From the NCBI RefSeq assembly GCF_000327285.1, contig NZ_HE998568.1, forward strand, positions 62,001 to 126,000: a stretch of DNA of 64,000 nucleotides, written 5' to 3'. Position numbers and translations under genes: made by a program. Of the stretch, positions 9,577 to 17,909 are shown in pieces; position 1 is the stretch's first letter, and each line of letters opens with the position of its first letter. The notes under the pieces are model-generated. The model was not told the origin of the DNA. It saw nothing but the letters and a program-made list of their open reading frames with translations, and ran no database searches. The stretch comes from Holdemania massiliensis AP2. Lineage in GTDB: Bacteria > Bacillota_I > Bacilli_A > Erysipelotrichales > Erysipelotrichaceae.

Positions 9577-11172
9577 TTATTCAGCGCGGTATGTGTAAGT
9601 GTACTCCGAAGAAGCTGTCTTATCAAACAATTCAATCGGCATACCCTTCATTTCCTTTTTAATCGCATATTTGTAACCGTTGTCGATAATAGGGATGATC
9701 GGCAGGTCAGCCCGCATGATCTTCTGTATTTCTTTATAACATTCGATTCTTTCTTCTTTATTAGACAGAGTTACACCCTTTGCTAACAAAGCATCCAATT
9801 CAGGATTGGAATAGCCGCCGATATTCATCGAAGCGCCAGTTTCAACACGTCCGGATACACCAGCGATATCTGGTCCCTGATAGCCGGCCAGCATCGTCAT
9901 TTCAAAGTTCTTGTTAACCTGAACTTTATCCTGCCAAGCCGCCATTTCCATCATGTTGATCTTCAGATCAATACCGGCTTCTTTGACGTTCTGCTGAATA
10001 ACCGCAGCCAGATCTTTCCAGTTGCCGCTTTCAAAAGCGTCTAATGTGATATGCATATAGTAGCCATCTGCATCTTTTGTATAACCTGCTTCTTCCAGCA
10101 GCTTCATCGCTTGTTCAACGTTGCGTTCTGGTAATTTGGAATCTTCATCCAAATATTCCGTGAAAGCATGAGAAATCATGTACTTAGATGGTTCGCCAGC
10201 AGCCATGGTTCTATCCCAGCACCCCTGGTTATCAATCGCTAACGCGAATGCTTCACGGACACGTGGATCCTGGAAACGTTCGTCAGCTAAATTAAATGTG
10301 ACATAAGTACGGTTGATGCCCATTTCTTCATAGAAAACATAGTCCGGATTACCTTCCAGTTCACCATCATGAGCTGCCGGGATCATACTGCACAGATCGT
10401 CGACTTCACCATTCATGAAAGCTTCCCACAATGTATTATCATCATTGATGATCGCAAACTTCAGCGTTTTAGCATATGGCTTATCTCCCCAGAAGTCATC
10501 GTTGCGCTCTAAGGTTACATACTGACCGGCCTTGTATTCAACAAACTTGAACGGTCCGGTGCCGATTGGATTCTGGTTTGCCGGGTTCGTCGCAGTATCT
10601 GTACCTTCATAGATATGCTTCGGCATAATGAAGGTGCCATACCAAGCTAACTTCGCAATAATCGAAACATCCGGAGTCTTTAAGTTCATGACAACGGTGT
10701 TGTCGTCCGGACATTCAATGCTGTCAATGTTGGACAGATTGTCCGCTTTCGCCCATTTTTCAGCGATTGCCGTATCATAAGTCCACTTAACGTCAGCGGA
10801 AGTAAACGGTTCGCCATCATGCCATTTTACGCCATCATGCAGGTGGAATGTCAGGGTCATACCATCTTCACTGAATTCATACGACTCAGCCAAGTCTAAG
10901 TTAATCGAAGTTTTAGAACCTAATTTAACCAGACGGTTAAAGATGTTCTGGTTGATCGGCCATGCGCCGTCATCGGACTTGAAGTCCGGGTTGAAGCTCT
11001 GCGGATCCTGCTGTGTGACCATGATCAAAGTCTGATCAGTAGGAATTCCGCCATTTTCGCCGCCTGTCTGTCCGCCTTCGTTGGTTCCGCCGCCGTTGTT
11101 ATTCGATCCACAACCAGCCAGCGTTAAGGCCAGAGCCAGACACACGACTAAAACTTTAAGTAGTTTTTTCAT
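9577..11172 (-). CDS. Peptide ABC transporter substrate-binding lipoprotein, subgroup A, copy 4
   Basis: 531 residues; lipobox LAGC, Cys21, then an unusually Gly/Asn-rich flexible tether of about 20 residues. Family pieces are WHDGEPFTSADVKWTYDTA and IGTGPFKFVEYKAGQYVTL; subgroup A motif AGYQGPDIAGVSGRVETG. The central region has changes in otherwise conserved positions (ALAIDNQGCWDRTMAAGEPS, where relatives have DRQ), so its ligand may differ. It borders the AT-rich RiPP island. A small dyad (CGATTG/CAATCG) lies in its leader at 11193-11212. Confidence 0.93.
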   Translation of the reverse strand: MKKLLKVLVVCLALALTLAGCGSNNNGGGTNEGGQTGGENGGIPTDQTLIMVTQQDPQSFNPDFKSDDGAWPINQNIFNRLVKLGSKTSINLDLAESYEFSEDGMTLTFHLHDGVKWHDGEPFTSADVKWTYDTAIAEKWAKADNLSNIDSIECPDDNTVVMNLKTPDVSIIAKLAWYGTFIMPKHIYEGTDTATNPANQNPIGTGPFKFVEYKAGQYVTLERNDDFWGDKPYAKTLKFAIINDDNTLWEAFMNGEVDDLCSMIPAAHDGELEGNPDYVFYEEMGINRTYVTFNLADERFQDPRVREAFALAIDNQGCWDRTMAAGEPSKYMISHAFTEYLDEDSKLPERNVEQAMKLLEEAGYTKDADGYYMHITLDAFESGNWKDLAAVIQQNVKEAGIDLKINMMEMAAWQDKVQVNKNFEMTMLAGYQGPDIAGVSGRVETGASMNIGGYSNPELDALLAKGVTLSNKEERIECYKEIQKIMRADLPIIPIIDNGYKYAIKKEMKGMPIELFDKTASSEYTYTYRAE

Positions 11173-11330
11173 GTATTCTTTCCTCCTCTATCGATTGTTA
11201 TGATGCAATCGTTAGAATAATGATAAACGATTTCACAGGAAATGTGAAGGATTTGTGATAAATGAAAAAATAAAAATCATGAGTTTTCGGTAAAATTCAT
11301 GAAATTATTCATTGAACAATGCAAAGATTT

Positions 11331-12331
11331 TCATTTTTTGCGGTACTTACTATAACAAAAATCACAAATTGGAAAGCATGGCCTGGGTTGAATACTTCCT
11401 GTCATCAACAAACTACGCCCCGGACAAATTCGACATTTTTTCCTCAATTCACATTTTCTACAATCACTAGAATCTTCTAAATTCAAATACTGTTCAAAAT
11501 TCTTCCAAGCTTCATCAAAAGTATACTCATCTAAGCTATATTTCCATTCATGTAGCATATTACACATTAGTAAGTCATTATTAACAGACAAAAATGCATT
11601 ATACCTGCCAGAGCCGCAATGAATAAGACGATTTTCAGGCAAAAATTGATGAATATTGACCCAGCCTTCTTTCTCCATACTATCGTCCTTGTGATATTTT
11701 TCCAGCGATAACATTTTTTCAATTGGTAGTTGATATTTCAAAGTTGGCGAATTCATGCTATCTACAATTAATGAATCAAATCCAAACTTGATACCTTCTT
11801 TTATTGCGAATTCTCGAATATTAAAAAAATCATCATAATTTTCATTCAAAACAAAAGTTTTTAAGTATAGCTTAATATTGTTTTCTTTTAACTTATAGAC
11901 ATTCCTGATTACTTTACGAAAATTCTTTGTACCTGTAACATTTAAATACGTTTCTTCGCTAAATCCATATAAAGTTATTTCTACTAGATAAGGCTTATAC
12001 TTACTCAATAAATCAATTGTTGCATCATCTAAAAGTGCCCCGTTAGTAAATAAAGTAATTACACATCCCTTTTTTATTGCATGAGTATATATCTCCGGGA
12101 AATCAGGATTTAAAAAAATTTCTCCACCTGTAAAATTTAAAAATAAACAGCCTCTTTCAACAACAGTATCAATAAAGTTAATAGCTTTCTCTTTTTTAAA
12201 AATCTGTCCTTTTTGGACACATAGCAATGTAAACATCTGAAGTTACATTGCTGTGTTAGTTCTATTTCACAAGCTAAAGGGACCCTATGTTTCGAAGCTT
12301 CAAGGAACATTTCTGTTATCACTGTATTCAT
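11331..12331 (-). CDS. Radical SAM/SPASM peptide maturase, frame broken at a slippery site
   Basis: Two overlapping frames together encode one maturase. The upstream frame starts at ATG 12331 and carries the radical SAM cluster motif CNFRCLHC (Cys29, 33, 36). The downstream frame carries the TGGE loop and a C-terminal SPASM domain (CRKCELRKKCRIC, then more Cys to the end). A -1 shift at A-AAA-AAG (12191-12197) joins them into about 333 residues with normal family spacing between CxxxCxxC and TGGE. Such enzymes use S-adenosylmethionine to install crosslinks in a precursor peptide. The start overlaps the PqqD-like gene by ATGA. Base composition is far more AT-rich than flanking genes. Either programmed frameshifting, a loss-of-function indel or a homopolymer sequencing error would explain the break. 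Confidence 0.85.
12191..12211 (-). other. Possible -1 ribosomal frameshift site
   Basis: The heptamer A-AAA-AAG occupies 12191-12197 in exactly the phase needed (zero-frame codons TTA AAA AAG), and slippage by -1 enters the SPASM-encoding frame. An SD-like AAGGA at 12207-12211 ends 9 bases upstream. This arrangement resembles the E. coli dnaX signal. No strong downstream hairpin is obvious. A missing A in the six-A run would give the same effect. Confidence 0.4.
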
Positions 12332-12606
12332 TCAGCTACCTCAATGATGCCGGATTTTATCAAATTTTCCAAAACATTATTAACGTCATTTATCAGTGTT
12401 TCTTTCTCCACACTATATTTGTTAGATAGTATATTCAAAATATCAGCTATACTGTAATCTTGTTCTAAAAACTCCAGTATCTCTCTGGCAGTAATGTTCA
12501 TAAATAATGCATGGCTCATATCTGGCATTTCATCAAAAACAGGAATGATAAAATATTTGTGTCCTATTATTCGTTTTAAATGGGGTTTAACATTATAATT
12601 ACGCAT
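12328..12606 (-). CDS. PqqD-like RiPP precursor recognition protein
   Basis: 92 residues with the PqqD-type RRE pattern: an N-terminal strand region ending in DEMPDMSHALFMNITAREILEFLE, then the helical part YSIADILNILSNKYSVEKETLINDVNNVLENLIKSGIIE. Such proteins bind the leader of a precursor peptide and present it to the radical SAM enzyme. The ATG follows GAGGAGAG with good spacing. It is translationally coupled (ATGA overlap) to the maturase and lies 58 bases downstream of the precursor-like peptide gene. Confidence 0.85.
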   Translation of the reverse strand: MRNYNVKPHLKRIIGHKYFIIPVFDEMPDMSHALFMNITAREILEFLEQDYSIADILNILSNKYSVEKETLINDVNNVLENLIKSGIIEVAE

Positions 12607-12627
12607 CTTTTAATCTCTCCTCATTAT

Positions 12628-12661
12628 ATAAAACGGGAAGAACATTATCTTCCCGTTTTAT
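12628..12661 (-). terminator. Hairpin between precursor peptide and PqqD-like gene (partial terminator)
   Basis: A perfect 14-bp stem, ATAAAACGGGAAGA with TCTTCCCGTTTTAT, and a 6-base loop. It begins 2 bases after the precursor stop codon and is followed by a short T/A tract, then the ribosome-binding site of the PqqD-like gene. Such elements commonly let most transcripts end after the precursor, giving peptide in excess over enzymes. Confidence 0.75.
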
Positions 12662-12663
12662 AA

Positions 12664-12771
12664 TTAGTCTCTACAATCTCTAAAAATCTGGTACTGGTCA
12701 TTTTCATGTTCTACAATTTCTTCATTAACTAAATCAACAGAAACAATGGATGGCTTTACGTATTTTTCCAT
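12664..12771 (-). CDS. 35-residue RiPP precursor-like peptide
   Basis: A short gene with an ATG at 12771 preceded by AAAGGGG at good spacing, and with its own promoter upstream. The product starts MEKYVKPSIVSVDLVNEE and ends DQYQIFRDCRD. The KYxKPxI opening is typical of small leader peptides handled by radical SAM systems; the acidic middle would be leader and the last about 11 residues the core. The core has a single Cys plus Tyr, Phe, Arg and Asp as possible crosslink sites. The order precursor, PqqD-like protein, radical SAM/SPASM enzyme supports the assignment. No exporter or protease is adjacent. Confidence 0.75.
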   Translation of the reverse strand: MEKYVKPSIVSVDLVNEEIVEHENDQYQIFRDCRD

Positions 12772-12811
12772 ATTTATCCCCTTTCTTTAAATGAACTGTA
12801 TTTCTACTTTG

Positions 12812-12839
12812 ATTATAGCATTTTATAATTTTATAACAA
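12812..12839 (-). promoter_or_regulatory. Promoter of the RiPP operon
   Basis: On the minus strand TTGTTA (12834-12839), a 16-base spacer and TATAAT (12812-12817), with an extended TGC directly before the -10. The precursor ATG is about 40 bases downstream. Confidence 0.75.
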
Positions 12840-12914
12840 TGAGGTAAGAATTCTTTTTTATTATTAAATAACAAAATGATAAAAAACCCTTATTTAATTA
12901 ATCATGTAATATTT

Positions 12915-14297
12915 TTACCGATTTTTCTGCAGATAATCCGCAACCAGCATCCCGCTTTCAAGCTGAACGGCAATCAGCTTGCGAATCGGAATGACCTCGT
13001 AATGCAGTTCTTTTTCAGCGATTTCCGCACGCTTGGCAAATTCCTTTTCTCCCTCATCATGAATACGCTGCAGACGCTGCGCGGCTTCTAAGCTCGGATT
13101 CTTTGCTAACTCATGCTCGCAGGCGCGGATTAAGAGCGTCCACTGCAGTAATACACGGTACTTCGGGATTTCCAAGTTGTCAAACGCTTCGGATTCCTTG
13201 CACAGATCATCATAATTGGAATCCTGACGGATAAAATCGCATTCCTGACGGTAATCTTCCTCAAAATGTTCATAACCGTTGCTGACCATCTTTGCAAATC
13301 CATTGTCATCGCTGATCAGATCGGCGATCTGATCATAACGGAGCTTGACAGCCTTGCGGTTTTCATGCAGGATCTCACGGCCTTTTAAAGCAGCTTCCCG
13401 GCGTGAAAAATCCATCAGCTTGTCACTTTGAATCCGCGGTTCATAGAAATAAGGCAGCTCCGTGACCAAGGTCGTCGTATCATAGCCCTGCTGCAAGGCA
13501 TAATCCGCACTGCTGGTGCCGGTCGACATCAGCTTTTCCGGAGCGACAGTGCCATATTTCTCATTGTAATCATAAGTATCTTTGGAACTGATCATCGGAT
13601 AGATCGCCTGAGAGAACGGCGTGATGTAGTTAACCTCCGGCTCGCCTAAGTGAAGCGGAATATCCTGCTTGGCCGTCGCCGCGTAGAACTTATCCCACAG
13701 CTCCGGAATTTCTCTTGTCAAATACCAATACGTTCCGCCGAAGCCCGCATTATGCAGCGAATACATAAACTGCGGCTGAATCTTATCAATCAAATTCATG
13801 AGGCAAACGGTTTCCGGAATCGGCGTATCATAAGTATAATTTTTGTAGTGGAAAGGGAAATTCCATTCTACCTGTTCATAGCCTGCCGGACGGAAGTAAT
13901 GACGGGTAAAGTTTGTCAGAGTAATCGGCCCTTTAAACCAACCTTCATTCAGCTGCGTGCCATCCAGATCAATGCTTTTGATCAGATACCACGTATAATC
14001 CAGTTCGCTGCGCAGCCCTTCGTCCTCCGCTAAAGCGCGGGAGAAATACTCCAGCAGCATGGCTCCCATCGGTTCATTGGGATGCGGACAGCCAAACATC
14101 AGGGCATTGCGGCTTCCCTTGCCGATCTTCAGACAGTAGATCGGATGCCCTTTGCGGGATTTTCCAGCTTCAAAGATTTCTACGATATCCGGAAATTCGG
14201 CAGCCAGTTTTTTTGAATTTTCATCCATTTCATCAACCGTCAGAAATTGTTGATAATCAGGAATGTTGTCGATCAGTTTTTGAATAAAATCAGCCAT
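12915..14297 (-). CDS. M14-family zinc carboxypeptidase
   Basis: 460 residues, no signal peptide. Zinc ligands are His72 and Glu75 (HPNE) and His182 (SLHNAG); Glu280 in VTELPYFYEP is the candidate general base. M14 enzymes remove C-terminal residues from peptides or cell-wall stems. The RSRKGHPIYCLKIGKG-like opening (about 45-61) is typical. The long C-terminal extension (about 300-460) is helical and of unknown role. It is located between subgroup A and subgroup B peptide-binding proteins, which suggests that it trims imported peptides in the cytosol. Confidence 0.9.
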   Translation of the reverse strand: MADFIQKLIDNIPDYQQFLTVDEMDENSKKLAAEFPDIVEIFEAGKSRKGHPIYCLKIGKGSRNALMFGCPHPNEPMGAMLLEYFSRALAEDEGLRSELDYTWYLIKSIDLDGTQLNEGWFKGPITLTNFTRHYFRPAGYEQVEWNFPFHYKNYTYDTPIPETVCLMNLIDKIQPQFMYSLHNAGFGGTYWYLTREIPELWDKFYAATAKQDIPLHLGEPEVNYITPFSQAIYPMISSKDTYDYNEKYGTVAPEKLMSTGTSSADYALQQGYDTTTLVTELPYFYEPRIQSDKLMDFSRREAALKGREILHENRKAVKLRYDQIADLISDDNGFAKMVSNGYEHFEEDYRQECDFIRQDSNYDDLCKESEAFDNLEIPKYRVLLQWTLLIRACEHELAKNPSLEAAQRLQRIHDEGEKEFAKRAEIAEKELHYEVIPIRKLIAVQLESGMLVADYLQKNR

Positions 14298-14342
14298 GTT
14301 TCATTCTCCTTTTCTCTTTCATGGTTATCATTATATCAGAAA

Positions 14343-14375
14343 ACAGGCAAATCGGTTGGATTTGCCTGTCTTTTT
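14343..14375 (-). terminator. Bidirectional terminator after peptide-binding protein gene 14390-15994
   Basis: A perfect 11-bp stem ACAGGCAAATC/GATTTGCCTGT with a 5-base loop. T-rich sequence flanks it on both strands. It serves the gene ending at 14390. Confidence 0.85.
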
Positions 14376-14389
14376 CTTCCTGCTTTGAA

Positions 14390-15994
14390 TTATTGATCCA
14401 TCCAGACTTTCGCCATTTCATAGGTTCCATACAAGCTGGCCATTTCTGGTTCAAACGGACTGTTGTGAATATAGCTCTTCACCGGATACACGGCTGTAAA
14501 ATCCTTCAAAATAACGATCGGAACATCATCATGCATGATCTGCTGGACTTCTTTGTAATAAGGTGCGCGTTCTTCTTCAGAGAACACCTGAACTCCTTTG
14601 TTCAGCGCTTCATCCAACGCTGGGTTGTTGTACTTCGTCAGATTCAATGAGCCTTCGGAATGCACGCGGTTGCGGATCGCGGAAACGTCCGGTCCCTGTC
14701 CGCCGGAACACAACGCGATATCGAAATTGTAATCGTCAATAACTTTGGTCATCCACGCGCCCATTTCCAGGACATTCAGCTTGACGTCGATGCCGATCTG
14801 CTTCAAGCTGTCCTGCACAACAATGGCGGAATCCTTGAAGTCGCCGGAATCAAAGGTTGTTAATTCACAGCTGAAATAGATTCCGTTCGCGTCCGCCGTA
14901 TAGCCTGCTTCTTCGATGAGCTTCCGGGCTCCCTCAACATCATAAGCCGGGATCTTGGCGTCATCATTGAGCGCCCATGGGTACATCGGCGAAATGTAGT
15001 ATTCGGATACAGCGCCGAAGCCCTTCGCAGCTTTATCCAGAACGGCCTGGCGGTTGACGGCCATATCAACAGCCTGGCGAACGCGGACATCCGCAAACGG
15101 ATTTCCTTCGCCAATATTAAACGACAGATAGGTTCTTGAGCTGGAAACATACTGATAAACGTTGTAATTCTCAGGATTATCAATCAATTCCTGCAAATTC
15201 GAGGTCGGCACACCGCTCTGCATATCGTCAACTTCACCGTTGAGATAGGATTGGTATGCTGTCGAAGCATCCGGGATAATCGAGATAATCAATTTATCCA
15301 GATACGGTGCGCCGTCCCAATAATCCTCATTCCGTTCCATTTCGATCGAAACCCCCGGGGTGTACTTGACAAATTTAAACGGACCAGTGCCGATGGGATG
15401 CATGTTGTGTTCGTTCTGCGTCCAGTCTGTCCCCTCATATAAATGCGCCGGCATAATCCAAGTGCCCAGCCAGCTCAATACGCTGACGACGGAAGCATCC
15501 GGCTGCTTGAGATGGAAAACCGCTTTATAATCCCCGTCGGCCGTGACAGAATCAATCATGCTTAGCGTGTTGGACTGATAACCCTCTTCCAATACCTTTG
15601 TAAAAGTCCAGACGACGTCTTTGGAGGTAAACGGTTCGCCGTCATGCCATTTCACATTTTCACGCAAATTAAACGTTAAATCCATACCATCTTCGCTGAA
15701 TTCCCAATCCGTAGCCAGATCCGGCACCACATGGTTGTCGACAGTCATCTTAACCAGGCGGTTAAAAATATTGTATGTCGCCGGGAGCTGCAGATCGTCG
15801 GTCTTCATATTGGGGTTGAATGAATTCGGTTCGCCATGGCTGCGCATGACATACGTTCCCCCCTGAACCGGCTCGCCGGTCTGTTGCTCTTCATTCTCAG
15901 ACTTAGGTGCTGCCGTTTGGCCGCCGCCTGCGCATCCGGTCAAAGTCAGCGCTAAGCACAGCATCACCAGCATGCTTTGAAACAGTTTCTTCAT
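14390..15994 (-). CDS. Peptide ABC transporter substrate-binding lipoprotein, subgroup B, copy 1
   Basis: 534 residues; lipobox LTGC, Cys21. Subgroup B marks are GEPVQGGTYVMRSHGEP after the tether, SGGQGPDVSAIRNRVHSEGS near residue 430 and a C-terminus ending in VWMDQ. Family pieces WHDGEPFTSKDVVWTFTKV and GTGPFKFVKYTPGVSIEM are present. It is downstream of the dppBCDF locus and of copy 16163, but each has its own terminator. A TTTCA-N5-TGAAA dyad lies about 110 bases upstream at 16104-16118. Confidence 0.93.
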   Translation of the reverse strand: MKKLFQSMLVMLCLALTLTGCAGGGQTAAPKSENEEQQTGEPVQGGTYVMRSHGEPNSFNPNMKTDDLQLPATYNIFNRLVKMTVDNHVVPDLATDWEFSEDGMDLTFNLRENVKWHDGEPFTSKDVVWTFTKVLEEGYQSNTLSMIDSVTADGDYKAVFHLKQPDASVVSVLSWLGTWIMPAHLYEGTDWTQNEHNMHPIGTGPFKFVKYTPGVSIEMERNEDYWDGAPYLDKLIISIIPDASTAYQSYLNGEVDDMQSGVPTSNLQELIDNPENYNVYQYVSSSRTYLSFNIGEGNPFADVRVRQAVDMAVNRQAVLDKAAKGFGAVSEYYISPMYPWALNDDAKIPAYDVEGARKLIEEAGYTADANGIYFSCELTTFDSGDFKDSAIVVQDSLKQIGIDVKLNVLEMGAWMTKVIDDYNFDIALCSGGQGPDVSAIRNRVHSEGSLNLTKYNNPALDEALNKGVQVFSEEERAPYYKEVQQIMHDDVPIVILKDFTAVYPVKSYIHNSPFEPEMASLYGTYEMAKVWMDQ

Positions 15995-16116
15995 ATTGTT
16001 TTGAATCCTTTCTTTTCTCCCCTAGAGATTAATCTCAGTTTACTGCTTTCTGTAAATCAAGTCAATCTCTTTCTATTTGTTTTTATATTTTTTCAGAAAA
16101 CTCTTTCACAAAATGA

Positions 16117-16148
16117 AAATGAGTCCGATCTTAAGATCAAACTCATTT
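16117..16148 (-). terminator. Terminator after peptide-binding protein gene 16163-17755
   Basis: Near-perfect arms AAATGAGTTTGATC and GATCGGACTCATTT with a 4-base loop, followed by TCATTTTG on the minus strand. Confidence 0.75.
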
Positions 16149-16162
16149 CCTCAGCTTCGTTC

Positions 16163-17755
16163 CTATTCTTCAATCCAGACCAGCGAGAATTCATTGGAAG
16201 CCACAGAGTGAATGCCCTCCTCAGAATACGGATGACCATGGATCGTATTGCGAACCGCTACGGTGAACGTCGCTTCCTTCACTGGAACAATCGGCAGTTC
16301 TTCCGCCAGGATCACCTGCGCCTTTTTATAAATTTCAGCGCGTGCGGCTTCATCGGTTGTCACTGCGCCTTCATCCAGCAAAGCGTCCAGTTCAGCATTC
16401 TTGCAATGGGCCAAGTTGAAGGCACCGGCAGAGTGGACACGCATCGAGATAGCGGACGCATCAGGACCCTGCGATCCGGATAACATCGCCATCTGATAAT
16501 CGCTGTCAACCTGAACTTTTTGCTGCCATGTTCCCATTTCTGTAACATTCAGCTTCACATCAATGCCGATTTCTTTTAAATTCTGCTGCAGAACCGTCGC
16601 GGTATCCTTGAAATCACCGCTGTCAAACAGATCCAGAGTTACAGAGAAATAGATTCCATTGGCATCTGCCGTATAACCAGCCTCTTCAATCAGCTTGCGG
16701 GCGGCTTCTACATCCCGGGCTGGAATGGTAACTTCATCATTCATGGCCCAGGCGAAAACCGGACTCATGTAATACTGCGGGACAGCGCCGATTCCCTTAG
16801 CGGCCTTATCGAGAACTTCCTGGCGATCTATACCCAGATTGACCGCTTCACGCACACGAACATCATTAAACGGTTCTGCATCAAAGTTAAATGTCAAATA
16901 AGTGCGGTTATTAGAAGCTCTTTCATAAACCGTATAATCCGGATTGGCTTTCAGACCGGCGATCTCATTGCTTGGGATATTCAGCATCAAATCGTCCACT
17001 TCGCCGTTCATATAGGCCTGATAAGCTGTATTCGCATCCGGAATGATCGTAAAGATCAGTTTATCCAGATACGGAGCGCCTTTAAAATAATCTTCGTTGC
17101 GAACTAAAGTAATGGTCTGCGATTTCTCGTAGCTCTCAAACTTGAACGGACCGGTGCCAATTGGATGCATATTGGCTTCATTGGTAGCCCAATCTGTATT
17201 TTCATAAATATGCTTCGGTAAAATGAAAGTGCCTAACCAGCCCAATGAGCTTAAAATGGCAGCGCTCGGCGCGCTCATCTGAATTACAACGGTATTCGCA
17301 TCCGGACAAGTAATCTCCTCAATCATCTTGAAGCTGTTGGACTGGAATCCTTCGGTACGGATCATATCCAGCGTCCACTTGACATCTTCCGAGCTGAACG
17401 GCTCGCCGTCATGCCATTTTACATTGTCGTGCAGATGGAATGTCAGCGTTTTTCCATCTTCGCTGAATTCCCAGCTTTCCGCCAGATCTCCGACCAATTC
17501 CGTCGAAGCTGTCGTTTTAACTAAGCGATTAAATACGTTCATTGCGGTATAAGTCGCCATGTCGTCGCCCTTGACATCCGGATTAAAGCTGGCCGGATCG
17601 CTCGGCTGACGAACGATGTAGGTGCCTCCCTGAACGGGCTCGCCGGTATCGCCGGAGGGTGTCTGCGCATCGCCGTTTTCTTTCGGCGCGGATGAACAAC
17701 CCGCCAGCATGGCCAGCGCTAACAGAGCTGTCAGTGCTTTTCTTGCAAATTTCAT
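16163..17755 (-). CDS. Peptide ABC transporter substrate-binding lipoprotein, subgroup B, copy 2
   Basis: 530 residues from the ATG at 17755, which follows GAGGAGAAAGAAAG and gives a normal signal peptide with lipobox LAGC (Cys20). A frame-open extension to 17830 lacks signal-peptide character and is rejected. Subgroup B marks: GEPVQGGTYIVRQPSDP, SGSQGPDASAISMRVHSAG and end VWIEE. It is the binding protein nearest to dppF, so it is the best candidate for the cognate receptor of the transporter, although a terminator separates them. Confidence 0.93.
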   Translation of the reverse strand: MKFARKALTALLALAMLAGCSSAPKENGDAQTPSGDTGEPVQGGTYIVRQPSDPASFNPDVKGDDMATYTAMNVFNRLVKTTASTELVGDLAESWEFSEDGKTLTFHLHDNVKWHDGEPFSSEDVKWTLDMIRTEGFQSNSFKMIEEITCPDANTVVIQMSAPSAAILSSLGWLGTFILPKHIYENTDWATNEANMHPIGTGPFKFESYEKSQTITLVRNEDYFKGAPYLDKLIFTIIPDANTAYQAYMNGEVDDLMLNIPSNEIAGLKANPDYTVYERASNNRTYLTFNFDAEPFNDVRVREAVNLGIDRQEVLDKAAKGIGAVPQYYMSPVFAWAMNDEVTIPARDVEAARKLIEEAGYTADANGIYFSVTLDLFDSGDFKDTATVLQQNLKEIGIDVKLNVTEMGTWQQKVQVDSDYQMAMLSGSQGPDASAISMRVHSAGAFNLAHCKNAELDALLDEGAVTTDEAARAEIYKKAQVILAEELPIVPVKEATFTVAVRNTIHGHPYSEEGIHSVASNEFSLVWIEE

Positions 17756-17864
17756 CTTTCTTTCTCCTCGATTTCTATTTTTCCTTCCTTGCCGGAGCGG
17801 TAAACTCCCCACCCTTAGTCCGCTTTCCACACAGACTTATTGGTGAATGAAGGAAGTAAAGTTC

Positions 17865-17899
17865 TGAAAAAAGGCCCATCTGAAATATCAGATGAGCCT
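17865..17899 (-). terminator. Terminator after the dppBCDF operon
   Basis: Arms AGGCTCATCTG and CAGATGGGCCT around a short loop, followed by TTTTTTCAG on the minus strand, 11 bases past the dppF-type stop. Confidence 0.85.
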
Positions 17900-17909
17900 G
17901 GAACGCCAT

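Noticed and set aside
4264-11172. Four adjacent receptor genes as a recent tandem duplication
   Set aside because: They share family motifs but differ throughout by eye, including intergenic DNA, so an old expansion is more likely than a recent duplication.
11331-12236. Radical SAM frame from ATG 12236 as a separate complete gene
   Set aside because: It lacks the CxxxCxxC cluster motif and has no ribosome-binding site; it is the second part of the gene that starts at 12331.
17756-17830. N-terminal extension of the peptide-binding protein gene 16163-17755
   Set aside because: The extension would put about 25 Arg/Gly-rich residues before a normal lipoprotein signal, and the ribosome-binding site fits the ATG at 17755.
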